This document shows positions 26,927-36,219 of a stretch of 64,000 bases of DNA, piece after piece. The notes beneath the pieces are model-generated. The model did no database searches and was not told the origin of the DNA. It saw only the letters and a list, made by a program, of their open reading frames with translations. This DNA comes from Salinimicrobium sp. TH3 (GTDB lineage Bacteria > Bacteroidota > Bacteroidia > Flavobacteriales > Flavobacteriaceae). The stretch is taken from contig NZ_JAPONB010000003.1 of NCBI RefSeq assembly GCF_026676115.1, forward strand, positions 310,001 through 374,000. Direction: 5' to 3'. Numbering within the stretch: position 1 is the first letter of the stretch; the number at the start of each line of letters is the position of its first letter. The translations under genes were made by a program, and so were the position numbers.

Positions 26927-27828
26927 GTAAATATTTTTTGAATTACCTGGATGAGTTGGAATCTGAGGCTATTTTTATCCTTCGGGAGGTATGGGCTCAA
27001 TTCGAGAATCCGGTCATCCTGTTTTCGGGAGGAAAAGATTCTATCCTGGTTACTCACCTGGCTAAAAAGGCATTTTATCCAGCAAAAATCCCTTTTGCAT
27101 TATTGCATGTGGATACAGGCCACAACTTTCCGGAAACCCTTCAGTTCCGGGATGATCTTGTTAATAAATTAGGAGTGAAATTAATAGTTGGATCTGTTCA
27201 GCAATCTATTAATGACGGAAGGGTGGCTGAAGAAAGAGGGAAAAACGCCACCAGAAATGCATTGCAGATTACCACCCTACTGGATACCATCGAAGAACAT
27301 AAAATAGATTGCGCTATTGGCGGAGGTAGAAGGGATGAAGAAAAAGCGCGTGCAAAGGAAAGATTCTTTTCTCACAGGAATGACTTTGGGGAATGGGATC
27401 CTAAAAATCAGCGTCCTGAACTATGGAATCTTTTAAATGGTAAACATTTTGAAGGGGAGCATTTCAGGGCTTTTCCTATTAGCAACTGGACAGAAATGGA
27501 TGTTTGGAATTATATTAAAAGAGAAAATATTGATATTCCATCATTGTATGTTGCCCATAAAAGGGAGGTAGTTTGGAGGAGTAATTCGTGGATTCCTGTT
27601 TCTGAATTTCTTAAACTTGAAGAAGGGGAGGAGATCCATAACAAAAAGATTCGTTTTAGGACTTTAGGAGACATTACTATTACAGGGGGAATTGAGTCGG
27701 AAGCCGATAGTTTAGAAAAAATAGTGGAGGAAGTTGCCGCGATGCGAAAGACTGAAAGAGGAGATCGTAGTGATGATAAAAGAAGTGAGACGGCGATGGA
27801 GGATAGAAAAAAACAAGGATATTTTTAA
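26923..27828 (+). CDS. cysD: Sulfate adenylyltransferase subunit 2, CysD, copy 1
   Basis: 301-residue PP-loop ATP pyrophosphatase-type subunit that makes APS from sulfate and ATP with the CysN GTPase. PP-loop SGGKDS (35-40) and the typical C-terminal ERGDRSDDKRSE... GYF are present. By-eye comparison with copy 2 gives about 32 differences over 301 residues, roughly 89% identity. Overlaps cysC by 4 bases; cysN starts 2 bases after its stop. Confidence 0.94.
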   Translation: MSKYFLNYLDELESEAIFILREVWAQFENPVILFSGGKDSILVTHLAKKAFYPAKIPFALLHVDTGHNFPETLQFRDDLVNKLGVKLIVGSVQQSINDGRVAEERGKNATRNALQITTLLDTIEEHKIDCAIGGGRRDEEKARAKERFFSHRNDFGEWDPKNQRPELWNLLNGKHFEGEHFRAFPISNWTEMDVWNYIKRENIDIPSLYVAHKREVVWRSNSWIPVSEFLKLEEGEEIHNKKIRFRTLGDITITGGIESEADSLEKIVEEVAAMRKTERGDRSDDKRSETAMEDRKKQGYF

Positions 27829-27830
27829 AA

Positions 27831-29087
27831 ATGGAGATCAATAACAACCAACTACTACGATTCACTACCGCCGGGTCTGTCGACGACGGTAAATCCACCC
27901 TCATAGGCCGGCTTTTATATGATTCCAAATCTATTTTTGAAGACCAACTGGAGTCTGTAAGTGCCACCAGTGCAAAAAAAGGTCATAAGGGTGTGGATCT
28001 GGCGCTATTTACCGATGGACTAAGGGATGAAAGAGAGCAGGGAATAACTATAGATGTAGCATATAGATATTTTACTACTCCAAAAAGGAAGTTTATTATT
28101 GCAGATACTCCGGGGCATATTCAATATACAAGGAACATGGTTACAGGGGCCTCTACAGCAAATGCTGCAGTAATTTTAATTGATGCCCGCCATGGTGTGA
28201 TTGAGCAGACGAAGAGACATTCCTTTATTGCGTCTTTATTAAATATTCCCCATCTCATTGTGTGCATAAATAAGATGGATCTTGTCGAATATTCTGAACA
28301 AAGGTTCAATGAGATCATTGGGCAATTTGAAGAATTTTCTTCGAAACTGCTTATGAAGGATGTGCGATTTATTCCAATAAGCGCTTTGGATGGAGATAAC
28401 GTGGTGAACCGATCAGAGAAGATGGATTGGTACCAGGGAGGAACTTTACTGAATATCTTGGAAACCCTGCACATTAGCAGCGATATTAATAAAATTGACG
28501 CTCGATTCCCAGTCCAGACTGTTCTGAGACCTCAAAGTGAAGAACATCGGGATTATAGAGGGTACGCAGGGAGAGTAGCCAGCGGAATTTATAGATTAGG
28601 AGATGAAGTGGCTGTACTTCCTTCCGGTTTTACTTCGCGTATATTTTCGATGAATTCAGGAGAAACAGAACTGGAAGAAGCTTATGCTCCAATGTCTATA
28701 GCGATGACCCTGGAGGATGATATTGATGTGGGGCGGGGAGATATGATCGTTAAATTGAATAATCAACCCGAACCTGTACAGGAATTTGATGTAATGTTGT
28801 GTTGGCTAAATGATGATTCGGCAAAGCCAAGAGCCAAATATACAGTTATGCATACTTCTAATGAGCAGCGTATAATGATCAAGGAAGTTATCTATAAAGT
28901 TGATATTAATACCTACGAGAGAATTGAGCAGGATAAGTCTCTAAACATGAATGATATCGCACGGGTCAAACTGAGATGCACCAAGCCATTAATGCTTGAC
29001 TCTTACAGGGACAATAGAAACACAGGAAGTATCATATTAGTGGACGAAAATACAAATGAGACAGTGGCTGCGGGAATGATGGTTTAA
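27831..29087 (+). CDS. cysN: Sulfate adenylyltransferase subunit 1 (GTPase), CysN, copy 1
   Basis: 418-residue EF-Tu-like GTPase driving APS formation. The G1 loop AGSVDDGKST (14-23), G3 ADTPGH (Asp92) and G4 NKMD are intact, followed by the beta-barrel domains. Length fits stand-alone CysN without a fused CysC. It closes the first cassette; the next gene (flippase) starts 83 bases on with its own -7 element. Confidence 0.94.
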   Translation: MEINNNQLLRFTTAGSVDDGKSTLIGRLLYDSKSIFEDQLESVSATSAKKGHKGVDLALFTDGLRDEREQGITIDVAYRYFTTPKRKFIIADTPGHIQYTRNMVTGASTANAAVILIDARHGVIEQTKRHSFIASLLNIPHLIVCINKMDLVEYSEQRFNEIIGQFEEFSSKLLMKDVRFIPISALDGDNVVNRSEKMDWYQGGTLLNILETLHISSDINKIDARFPVQTVLRPQSEEHRDYRGYAGRVASGIYRLGDEVAVLPSGFTSRIFSMNSGETELEEAYAPMSIAMTLEDDIDVGRGDMIVKLNNQPEPVQEFDVMLCWLNDDSAKPRAKYTVMHTSNEQRIMIKEVIYKVDINTYERIEQDKSLNMNDIARVKLRCTKPLMLDSYRDNRNTGSIILVDENTNETVAAGMMV

Positions 29088-29118
29088 TTTGATTCACAAC
29101 TTATAAGGCTCGTTTGTG

Positions 29119-29126
29119 TACTTTTG
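29119..29126 (+). promoter_or_regulatory. -7 element before the flippase gene
   Basis: TACTTTTG, 44 bases before the flippase ATG; no -33 match at the normal spacing. Confidence 0.38.
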
Positions 29127-29170
29127 AGGTGGTACTAATTAAAAATTCATGATGCTATGATATATTATCA

Positions 29171-30607
29171 ATGTCATTAAAAAAAGTAGCTACAACTGGT
29201 TTCCTGTGGACATTTGCTCAACAATTTGGAAACCAGGCAGTAAGTTTTATTGTCTCCTTAATTTTGGCCAGGATTCTTTTACCAGCCGAATTCGGTTTGA
29301 TAGGAATGGTAGCTATTTTCATTGCAATTGGTAATACCCTTCTAAATTCAGGATTGACCCAATCTCTCATTAGAAGTAAAGATCTTGATCAGGAAGATTA
29401 CTCTACAGTGTTTTATTTTAATCTAATAATGAGCTTAATTTTATATGTAATAATATATTTTTCAGCTCCTCTAATTGCTAAATTTTACGATCAGGAAATC
29501 TTAATCAACATATTAAGATTGTATTGTTTGACTTTTGTGATTTCTGCCTTTGGTGCGGTTCAATTGGCCCGGTTGACAAGATCAATGGATTTTCGTACGC
29601 AGACAATAATCGCAATTCCTGCTTCAATTGTGGGAGGAGTTACAGGAGTTTATATGGCTTATAACGGTTATGGCGTTTGGAGCTTAGTTTGGAGCAGTAT
29701 TATTACAATAGCGGCGAGTACTTTTCAACTGTGGGTGTATTCCCAATGGTCACCAGCTTTAGTTTTCAATTTCTCCAAATTTAAAGATCATTTTAATTTC
29801 GGTTATAAACTGACTCTTTCAGGCATAATAGATAAAATCTTCAATAACTTGTTTTTAATAGTCATAGGAAAGTTCTTTTCCCCTTCACAGGTTGGTTTCT
29901 ATACCAGGGCCGAGACAATGAAACAATTGCCGGTAACGAATATTTCAACTGCCTTGAACAAAGTGACTTATCCATTATTTGCTACGATTCAGGATGATGA
30001 TGTACGTTTAAAAAACATATATAAAAGATTGATGAAAATGGTACTTTTCGTCATTGCCCCAGTTCTTGTATTCTTGGCAGTACTTGCAGAACCTACCTTT
30101 AGATTCCTATTCACTGAAAAATGGTTGCCTGCTGTTCCTTACTTTCAAATTTTGTGTGCTACAGGTATTTTGTATCCTTTACATGCTTACAATTTAAATA
30201 TTCTCAAGGTCAAAGGTAGAAGTGATTTGTTCCTCAAACTTGAGATAATAAAGAAAACCCTGATAATATTAGCTATAGTCATTGCTCTTCAGTTTGGGGT
30301 AATGGCACTTCTTTATGGACAGGTAATTGTTTCTCTTGCAGCATACTTTATAAATTCTCACTATTCGGGAAGATTTATAAATTATCCGGCTTTACAACAG
30401 ATCAAAGATATTTTTCCCATTCTTCTTTTATCTATTATTACAGGTGGTTCAATCTGGACAATCGATAGGTTTTTTTTAATTGATACTGCGGATATCTCCA
30501 GAATTTTAATCGGTGGCTTAACAGGGGCATTTCTTTATATAGGACTTTCTCTTATATTAAAGTTTGAAAGCATTTTTGAACTTATTAATCTATATCAAAA
30601 AAGATGA
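29171..30607 (+). CDS. Wzx-like polysaccharide flippase (MOP superfamily)
   Basis: 478-residue polytopic membrane protein with about 12-14 hydrophobic helices, resembling the oligosaccharide flippases (Polysacc_synt_3 type) that move undecaprenyl-linked repeat units to the periplasm. The N-terminal segment KKVATTGFLWTFAQQFGNQ and the following helices fit that family. It is followed with a 4-base ATGA overlap by an aminotransferase. Substrate unknown. Confidence 0.88.
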   Translation: MSLKKVATTGFLWTFAQQFGNQAVSFIVSLILARILLPAEFGLIGMVAIFIAIGNTLLNSGLTQSLIRSKDLDQEDYSTVFYFNLIMSLILYVIIYFSAPLIAKFYDQEILINILRLYCLTFVISAFGAVQLARLTRSMDFRTQTIIAIPASIVGGVTGVYMAYNGYGVWSLVWSSIITIAASTFQLWVYSQWSPALVFNFSKFKDHFNFGYKLTLSGIIDKIFNNLFLIVIGKFFSPSQVGFYTRAETMKQLPVTNISTALNKVTYPLFATIQDDDVRLKNIYKRLMKMVLFVIAPVLVFLAVLAEPTFRFLFTEKWLPAVPYFQILCATGILYPLHAYNLNILKVKGRSDLFLKLEIIKKTLIILAIVIALQFGVMALLYGQVIVSLAAYFINSHYSGRFINYPALQQIKDIFPILLLSIITGGSIWTIDRFFLIDTADISRILIGGLTGAFLYIGLSLILKFESIFELINLYQKR

Positions 30608-31683
30608 TTCCAGTTACAAAAACCTTTTTACCTCCAATAGAGGAATACCAGAAAATCATTAAAGTAATATGGGAGAAGAATTGGATCACCAACAGAGGTG
30701 ATCTCGTCAATAAATTAGAAGATCAAATAAAGACCAAGCTTGGTATTTGGGGTGTTATTGCCACGGCTAATGGTACTTTGCCGATCCAAATAGCCTTAAA
30801 ATTGTTGGCGCGGAATGGAGAAGTAATTACCACTCCGTTTAGCTACGTGGCAACTACGGCTGCAATAGTTTGGGAGAATTGTACGCCTGTGTTTGTAGAT
30901 ATTCATCCTGAATATTTAACTATTGATGAAACTAAAATAGAAGCAGCTATTACAAATAAAACAACGGCAATTCTTGCCACCCATGTCTACGGCAATCCTT
31001 GTAATGTTTTAGAGATTGAGAAAATAGCTGCAAAACACAATCTTAAGGTTATTTATGATGCTGCTCATTCATTTGGAGTCAACTACAATGGACAATCAAT
31101 CTTTAATTATGGAGATATAAGCACTTGCAGTTTTCATGCTACAAAGATTTTCCATTCTGGAGAAGGAGGAGCTATGTTTTGCAAAGATTTTTCGTTGGGA
31201 TTAAAAATGTTTTATAGTCATAATTTTGGCCATAGTGGTGAAGAAGATTTTGTTGGTTTGGGAATTAATGCTAAAATGAGTGAACTCCAGGCAGCCATGG
31301 GTTTATCTATTTTGCCTTACCTCGACCAGTTAATTGAAAAACGAAAGAAGTTAGTTACAGCATATAAAGAATACCTTTTATTTGATCACTTGAGGGATCT
31401 ACAAATCCGAGAAGCTACAGAATGGAACTATAGTTACTACCCGGTAATCTTTGATACGGAAGAAGATTTGCTCCGGGTCAAGACTAAACTAAATGCAGAA
31501 GAGGTTTTTCCACGACGATATTTTTATCCTTCTCTGGAGAGCCTTAATTATGTGAAATCACCAGCTATGGAAATTTCACATAGTATTTCGCGAAGAATTC
31601 TATGCCTACCTCTTTTTGAAAGTCTGGATTTAGAAGAAGTCAGGAAAATCTCAGATTTGATCAATCTGACGTTGAAGACTTGA
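30604..31683 (+). CDS. DegT/DnrJ/EryC1-family sugar aminotransferase
   Basis: 359-residue PLP-dependent enzyme that aminates a keto nucleotide sugar. The PLP lysine is Lys181 in SFHATKIFHSGEGG and the family strand DAAHSFG is present. The product sugar is not clear; a 4-amino-dideoxyhexose (VioA/WecE type) is a fair guess. Overlaps the flippase by 4 bases. It is distinct from the PseC enzyme at 47990. Confidence 0.87.
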   Translation: MIPVTKTFLPPIEEYQKIIKVIWEKNWITNRGDLVNKLEDQIKTKLGIWGVIATANGTLPIQIALKLLARNGEVITTPFSYVATTAAIVWENCTPVFVDIHPEYLTIDETKIEAAITNKTTAILATHVYGNPCNVLEIEKIAAKHNLKVIYDAAHSFGVNYNGQSIFNYGDISTCSFHATKIFHSGEGGAMFCKDFSLGLKMFYSHNFGHSGEEDFVGLGINAKMSELQAAMGLSILPYLDQLIEKRKKLVTAYKEYLLFDHLRDLQIREATEWNYSYYPVIFDTEEDLLRVKTKLNAEEVFPRRYFYPSLESLNYVKSPAMEISHSISRRILCLPLFESLDLEEVRKISDLINLTLKT

Positions 31684-31704
31684 TTTAAAATAGAAGTATA
31701 AGAT

Positions 31705-32598
31705 CTATTGGATTTTTATATCTCGAAAAAGCCTTTCTGTTAAATAATCTTCAAAACTCTTTTGTCCTAAACGAAATTTTGTAGATCCAAGATTCTTTGG
31801 ACCGTAGAGACGGGAAATTTGGTCTGGAATAACTCCTACGAAAAATGGTAGTTTTTCAGTTATACCTTGTATGAGGAACATCCATGATTTTAAAACAGGA
31901 ATTGTGATGGTATTTCTCTTATTTACATTTTTGGTTAAGCTAATTACGTCCGAAAAGGAATATCCTGTGGGACCACAGATAGTGATTTTTTCGTTTGTTA
32001 TCCTTTCTTCAAAAACCAAATTGTAAATTATTTCAGCAACATCTTCAAAATGAATAGGATAAAACTTTGAAGGAACTCCTGTAGGGTATAAGATAATAGA
32101 TTTGTAAGTTATTTCGGAAACAAATTTCTCAATACCCTCCTTACTGTCGCCACCATAAATTTCAGAAGGTCTTAAAATTAACCAGTTCTTCAAATTATCT
32201 GCAATATAGTTCTCTGCCAAAAATTTGGTCAAACCATATGCTCCGCTTTTTTCACTGGCCGTATTAGAACTAATAAAGACGAATTTCCCGATATCCAGTG
32301 TACTGGCGAGGTCGACTAATTTCTTTGTGGCGTGTAGATTAACATTGAAATATTTCTCTTTATCAAATGAATGAGTAACTGCAGCGGCATGAATAATAAG
32401 ATCACACTCTTTAATAAGATTTTCTATCCTTTCATAATCAGTTATATCCCCCTTTATCAGGTTGATTTCTGGATGTAAGTTAAGATTCTCCGGATTTCTG
32501 GTAAGGCCAAAAATCTCATGCTCTTCCAAGTCAATTAACTCTATGAGAGCGAGAATGATTTTTGAAGAAATTCCGGTTATAAAAATTCTCTTTTTCAT
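31705..32598 (-). CDS. NAD-dependent epimerase/dehydratase family protein
   Basis: 297-residue SDR-type nucleotide-sugar enzyme. The Rossmann loop is degenerate (FITGISSKIILALIEL, lacking the usual GxxGxxG), while the catalytic YGLTK (Tyr-x-x-x-Lys) is clear and the substrate-binding segment LRPSEIYGG is present. It is one of only two oppositely oriented genes in the first half of the polysaccharide locus. ATGA overlap with the preceding GT2 gene on the minus strand shows the two are co-translated. Confidence 0.8.
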   Translation of the reverse strand: MKKRIFITGISSKIILALIELIDLEEHEIFGLTRNPENLNLHPEINLIKGDITDYERIENLIKECDLIIHAAAVTHSFDKEKYFNVNLHATKKLVDLASTLDIGKFVFISSNTASEKSGAYGLTKFLAENYIADNLKNWLILRPSEIYGGDSKEGIEKFVSEITYKSIILYPTGVPSKFYPIHFEDVAEIIYNLVFEERITNEKITICGPTGYSFSDVISLTKNVNKRNTITIPVLKSWMFLIQGITEKLPFFVGVIPDQISRLYGPKNLGSTKFRLGQKSFEDYLTERLFRDIKIQ

Positions 32599-33302
32599 CT
32601 TCTTATTTTAAATAAAATAAGATTTTTAAGGAATTCAAAAATGGCAGAAAATTTTACAAAAGAAGAACGGTCTTTTAATTCCCTAAAATGAGTTGGAAAT
32701 TCATAAAATTCCACATTTAATCTTTCAACATTCAGCATTATTTCGGCATCAATAAACCAGTCATCCGAATCTAATCTCATTTTTTCATAAACTTCACGAG
32801 TCATGATCTTGGGCTTGGAGTTTATATCCTTAGATTTTACTTTAGGAAAAAGAATGGAAAAAATCCAGTTGTATGTAGCCGACAAAATTTTCCGGTATAT
32901 TCCATCTCCTCTTGTCGTTCTGAAAGTTTTGACAAGGCCAAAGGATGACGATTTTATTAGATTAAAACATTTTTCAATATTTTCAATAGGAAATTGGCTG
33001 TCCCCATCTATCACACAAAGATAGTCACCTTTGGCTGTCTTTAAACCTTCTTTCATGTCCCAGCCCATCATTCCTTTTTTAGGTTTGCATACAGCTACGA
33101 AATTATCTTCTTTAGCTGCTATTTCTCTAACAATAGCTTCTGTGTGATCATTTGAATTTTCAATGTAATTCCCAACCAGGATTATTTCGTAACTATCAGT
33201 TAGAGATCGGGTCAGTTCATGGATCTTTTCTGCAAATGGAATAATATTTTCCCCAGATCGATAACACAAAATAATAATGGATAATTCAGGAGAAACTTTC
33301 AT
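32595..33302 (-). CDS. Glycosyltransferase family 2 (DPM1-like)
   Basis: 235-residue cytoplasmic-type GT2, with the N-terminal strand LSIIILCYRSGENI, the donor-binding DXD as DGDSQFP, and the fold size of polyprenyl-phosphate sugar transferases. The C-terminal helix is short. It is upstream of the epimerase on the minus strand with a 4-base overlap. Confidence 0.87.
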   Translation of the reverse strand: MKVSPELSIIILCYRSGENIIPFAEKIHELTRSLTDSYEIILVGNYIENSNDHTEAIVREIAAKEDNFVAVCKPKKGMMGWDMKEGLKTAKGDYLCVIDGDSQFPIENIEKCFNLIKSSSFGLVKTFRTTRGDGIYRKILSATYNWIFSILFPKVKSKDINSKPKIMTREVYEKMRLDSDDWFIDAEIMLNVERLNVEFYEFPTHFRELKDRSSFVKFSAIFEFLKNLILFKIRR

Positions 33303-33327
33303 TTATATTATAAGTAAAGCCACAACA

Positions 33328-33335
33328 TATATTTG
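33328..33335 (+). promoter_or_regulatory. Upstream TATATTTG element
   Basis: First of two TATATTTG -7 matches in the divergent gap, pointing toward the membrane-protein gene; 130 bases from its start. Confidence 0.3.
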
Positions 33336-33379
33336 TAGACGAGCATCTATCCTTTAGCAGGATACGCCGGAATAATATT

Positions 33380-33387
33380 TATATTTG
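33380..33387 (+). promoter_or_regulatory. -7 element of the membrane-protein gene
   Basis: TATATTTG, 70 bases before the TTG start at 33458. The only -33-like match is TTTA about 22 bases upstream. Confidence 0.4.
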
Positions 33388-33457
33388 TCAGGATTTCATT
33401 CCAATCCATAGAAAATCAGGGACCAGCACTTTATTTTCAATTTTCAATTTAAAGAAT

Positions 33458-35083
33458 TTGAACACCTCTAATCTATTTAAATTAAAAAATGTTTTTTCTC
33501 GAACTTTTTATGCTATTGTATTCTTTATAATTTCTGTTGTTTCCTTTTTCTCTGGGATTTTTTTCGGGATGGATTTTACCGATACATTTTATCATTTAAA
33601 CCAGGCCCTAAATCCACCTCATGATATTCACCTGTTTCCCATACTACTGAGCTCTTTAATAATAAAAGGTTTAATTAATATCTCTGGCCCGGAGTTAATA
33701 ACACTTCGATTTATAAATGCTTTTCTTTTCTTTTTCTCTGCTTTGCTTCCTTTTCTAATTGTAAGAACTGCGGTTTCAAGAACTAAGATCATGTTTTACC
33801 TGGGTTGCATTCTTTTTTTAATAGCTCCTTTAAACGCCAATGTTTTAGGTTATGATACCCTGAGCGTTCTTATTAACTCAATAATATTTTCGGTTACCAT
33901 CTTATACTTAAAAAGTCTAAAAACGAGCTTACTTATAATCCTGGCAATCCTGTGTTCAATTTCTATTCTTATTAGATTACCCAATCTCGTTGTGCTACCT
34001 ATTATACTGTCCGTTATACTTTACCAACAAAAAAGGGAAACAGGCAAAATTACTACAGGAGCAATAAAAAAATCGCTGTTGGTCTTGCTGTTTTCTTTAC
34101 TCAATGTTTTTGTCATCTATTACCTCTATTACCAGGAATGGCAAGCTTTTGTTCAGGCTTCACTGGGGTCTGTTTCCCATGATCTAAAATTATTGATATA
34201 TCGATATATTAGAGACGGTTTTAAAATACTCATTTTTTCTTCATTCATAGTAGCCAATTTCTTCCTGTACGCTAAGGTGTCGAAACTTTATAGTAATGAT
34301 TCTGCTTTCAGGATAAACATTGCAATTTATTTATTTTTTGTTCCTGTTTTTTTGTTTGCTGGGTACTCTTATCCATTGTTTTTAGCTGCTTTGGCCTTTT
34401 CTGTTGCCGTCCTTCACTTCTTTACTACCTCTGGAAAAACCAAAAAGATGGAGTACATTATTTTATTCGTTTTTGTAGCCTTTCTTTTTATTAATCCTGC
34501 CGGATCTAATTTAGGTTTTTTAAAAGCTTCCTTTTTATTTCTTCTTTTTCCTTTTGTTCTAAGCAATGTAAAGTTAAAAGCAAAAAATTTCTGGATTTCA
34601 ATAATAGTCGTTTTGATTCCCTTTGCATTTTTTGGAAAATTCTTTAGAACTTATGAAGATGGAGAAATCACAACGCTTAAGAAAACACTCGATTTCGAGG
34701 TCCTGTACCCTATCCAAACGAGTGAGGAAAGATATAAATTTCTTAAAACAATTGATCAACAGGTTACCGAGTTACAAGAGCAAGATGTTCAGGTGTATTT
34801 CTATGGAAACAAAAGTCATATTTTCCATTATTTGTATCCTGATTCCTCTTTGGATATCAAAGCCTTCAATCAACCGGTAGATGACTTGATTTTTTATCCA
34901 ATTATTAAAGATGAAATTTCAGATAAAGCAAAAGTCGCTATATTCTTAGTAACTTCTTATCCGGAATCCACAGAAACATCTGAAAATATTCTTAAAAAGG
35001 AATTGCTTAGTAGGGGCTTCACAAAATCGGGGAGAGGAGCGCTGACATATCTGCTAAAAGTAAAAAGCTGTGATAATGATTAA
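33458..35083 (+). CDS. Polytopic membrane protein, possible GT-C glycosyltransferase
   Basis: 541 residues with about 11 hydrophobic helices and a soluble C-terminal tail (~420-541). The first helix is followed by GMDFTDTFYHL, an acidic loop like that of GT-C sugar transferases (for example ArnT/PMT types), but no family is certain. It uses a TTG start; no in-frame ATG before the first helix exists, so TTG at 33458 is the best choice. It stands alone in its orientation group, opposite the epimerase/GT2 pair. Confidence 0.65.
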   Translation: MNTSNLFKLKNVFSRTFYAIVFFIISVVSFFSGIFFGMDFTDTFYHLNQALNPPHDIHLFPILLSSLIIKGLINISGPELITLRFINAFLFFFSALLPFLIVRTAVSRTKIMFYLGCILFLIAPLNANVLGYDTLSVLINSIIFSVTILYLKSLKTSLLIILAILCSISILIRLPNLVVLPIILSVILYQQKRETGKITTGAIKKSLLVLLFSLLNVFVIYYLYYQEWQAFVQASLGSVSHDLKLLIYRYIRDGFKILIFSSFIVANFFLYAKVSKLYSNDSAFRINIAIYLFFVPVFLFAGYSYPLFLAALAFSVAVLHFFTTSGKTKKMEYIILFVFVAFLFINPAGSNLGFLKASFLFLLFPFVLSNVKLKAKNFWISIIVVLIPFAFFGKFFRTYEDGEITTLKKTLDFEVLYPIQTSEERYKFLKTIDQQVTELQEQDVQVYFYGNKSHIFHYLYPDSSLDIKAFNQPVDDLIFYPIIKDEISDKAKVAIFLVTSYPESTETSENILKKELLSRGFTKSGRGALTYLLKVKSCDND

Positions 35084-35415
35084 ATCTAAAAGCATTCCTA
35101 TCATTTACTCTAATCATGCACGTCACTTACAAATCGATTTATTCCTCAATTGTTGTGTAGCAAAAAATTCCATTTGCAGAAAAACTATTTTTTAAATAAA
35201 TCGGTTTATCGAAATAACAATTTTATAATTACTAAAAATTATAGATTGGAGTTGTTTTTTTAGGTTCTGAAGGAATAGTTAAAATCAATTTAAGGATATT
35301 TTATTATGCTCTCTTCCGCTAAGATTTAAATTTCCTCACAGTTCTTTAAGATCATTTTTTCATGCTATTCAATATTAGCTGAGTATATTAGCTGACTCAT
35401 AATTATTGGACAAGT
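35084..35415. other. Gene-free leader of second PAPS cassette
   Basis: About 330 bases, AT-rich, with no coding signal. It holds a 15-base element TCACAGTTCTTTAAG at 35336-35350, 65 bases before the cysQ copy 2 start; the same 15 bases occur 57 bases before the epimerase at 41538. No promoter match. Confidence 0.5.
35336..35350 (+). promoter_or_regulatory. Shared 15-base upstream element, copy 1
   Basis: TCACAGTTCTTTAAG. Exact repeat of 41466-41480, at a similar distance (65 versus 57 bases) from a gene start. Function unknown; a regulator-binding or leader element is possible. Confidence 0.4.
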
Positions 35416-36219
35416 TTGAATAAAAATTTAAAGATTGCAATTGAAGCAGCGGTTGCAGCGGGAAAAGTGATTATGGAAATCTACGAAAGTAAGAATTTCG
35501 ATGTGCAGACCAAAGAAGATAATTCCCCTCTGACTCTTGCGGATAAAAAAGCAAATGAAGTTATTAATAAATTTCTGCTTCCCACCAATATTCCCCTCAT
35601 AAGTGAGGAGAATAAGCAAATAGACTATAGTATTAGAAAACAATGGCAAGAGTGTTGGATCGTAGACCCACTGGATGGGACTAAAGAATTCATCAAAAGA
35701 AATGGGGAGTTTACAGTAAACATTGCCCTTGTTTCCGGTGGAAAGCCACAATTGGGAGTGATCTTCGCACCTGCTCTTAACAGTTTATATTTTGCTAATG
35801 TTTCCGAAGATAGAGCTTTTAAGGTATCCCTTGCCCCAAATGATGTTAGGATCGAAAACATTTTGGATAAAGCTGAAGAAATTTCGCCTTCCGGTCATGA
35901 AAATAGCATAAGAATAGTGGGTAGCAGATCTCACATGAATGACGATACTCTGCAATACATTGAGGAATTAAAAAGGAAATACGGAAAGGAGATCGAAGTA
36001 GTCTCAAAAGGAAGCTCATTAAAATTTTGTTTGGTAGCCGAGGGAGAAGCCCATATTTACCCCAGGTTCGCACCTACCATGGAATGGGATACCGTTGCGG
36101 GACAGGCAATTTGTGAGGCAGTAGGTTTAAATTGTATTTCCCGGGAGACCGGTAGGCCAATGACATATAACAGGGAAAACCTTTTGAACGGCCATTTTTT
36201 TGTTTCCTATGAAGGATAG
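35416..36219 (+). CDS. cysQ: 3'(2'),5'-bisphosphate nucleotidase CysQ, copy 2
   Basis: 267 residues, same length as copy 1 and the same metal motif DPLDGTKEFI and MEWDTVAGQAICEA. It is visibly more diverged from copy 1 than cysD/cysN are from their copies. The start is TTG (35416), not ATG as in copy 1, which may lower translation. Its end overlaps the DUF2061 gene by 11 bases exactly as in the first cassette. Confidence 0.91.
   Translation: MNKNLKIAIEAAVAAGKVIMEIYESKNFDVQTKEDNSPLTLADKKANEVINKFLLPTNIPLISEENKQIDYSIRKQWQECWIVDPLDGTKEFIKRNGEFTVNIALVSGGKPQLGVIFAPALNSLYFANVSEDRAFKVSLAPNDVRIENILDKAEEISPSGHENSIRIVGSRSHMNDDTLQYIEELKRKYGKEIEVVSKGSSLKFCLVAEGEAHIYPRFAPTMEWDTVAGQAICEAVGLNCISRETGRPMTYNRENLLNGHFFVSYEG

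Noticed and set aside
24789-29087. Assimilatory sulfate reduction operon
   Set aside because: No cysH, cysI or cysJ in the window; adjacent sulfotransferase and glycan genes fit sulfation better.
31684-33330. Invertible DNA segment around the epimerase/GT2 pair
   Set aside because: No inverted repeat of useful length at the two edges and no invertase gene in the window.
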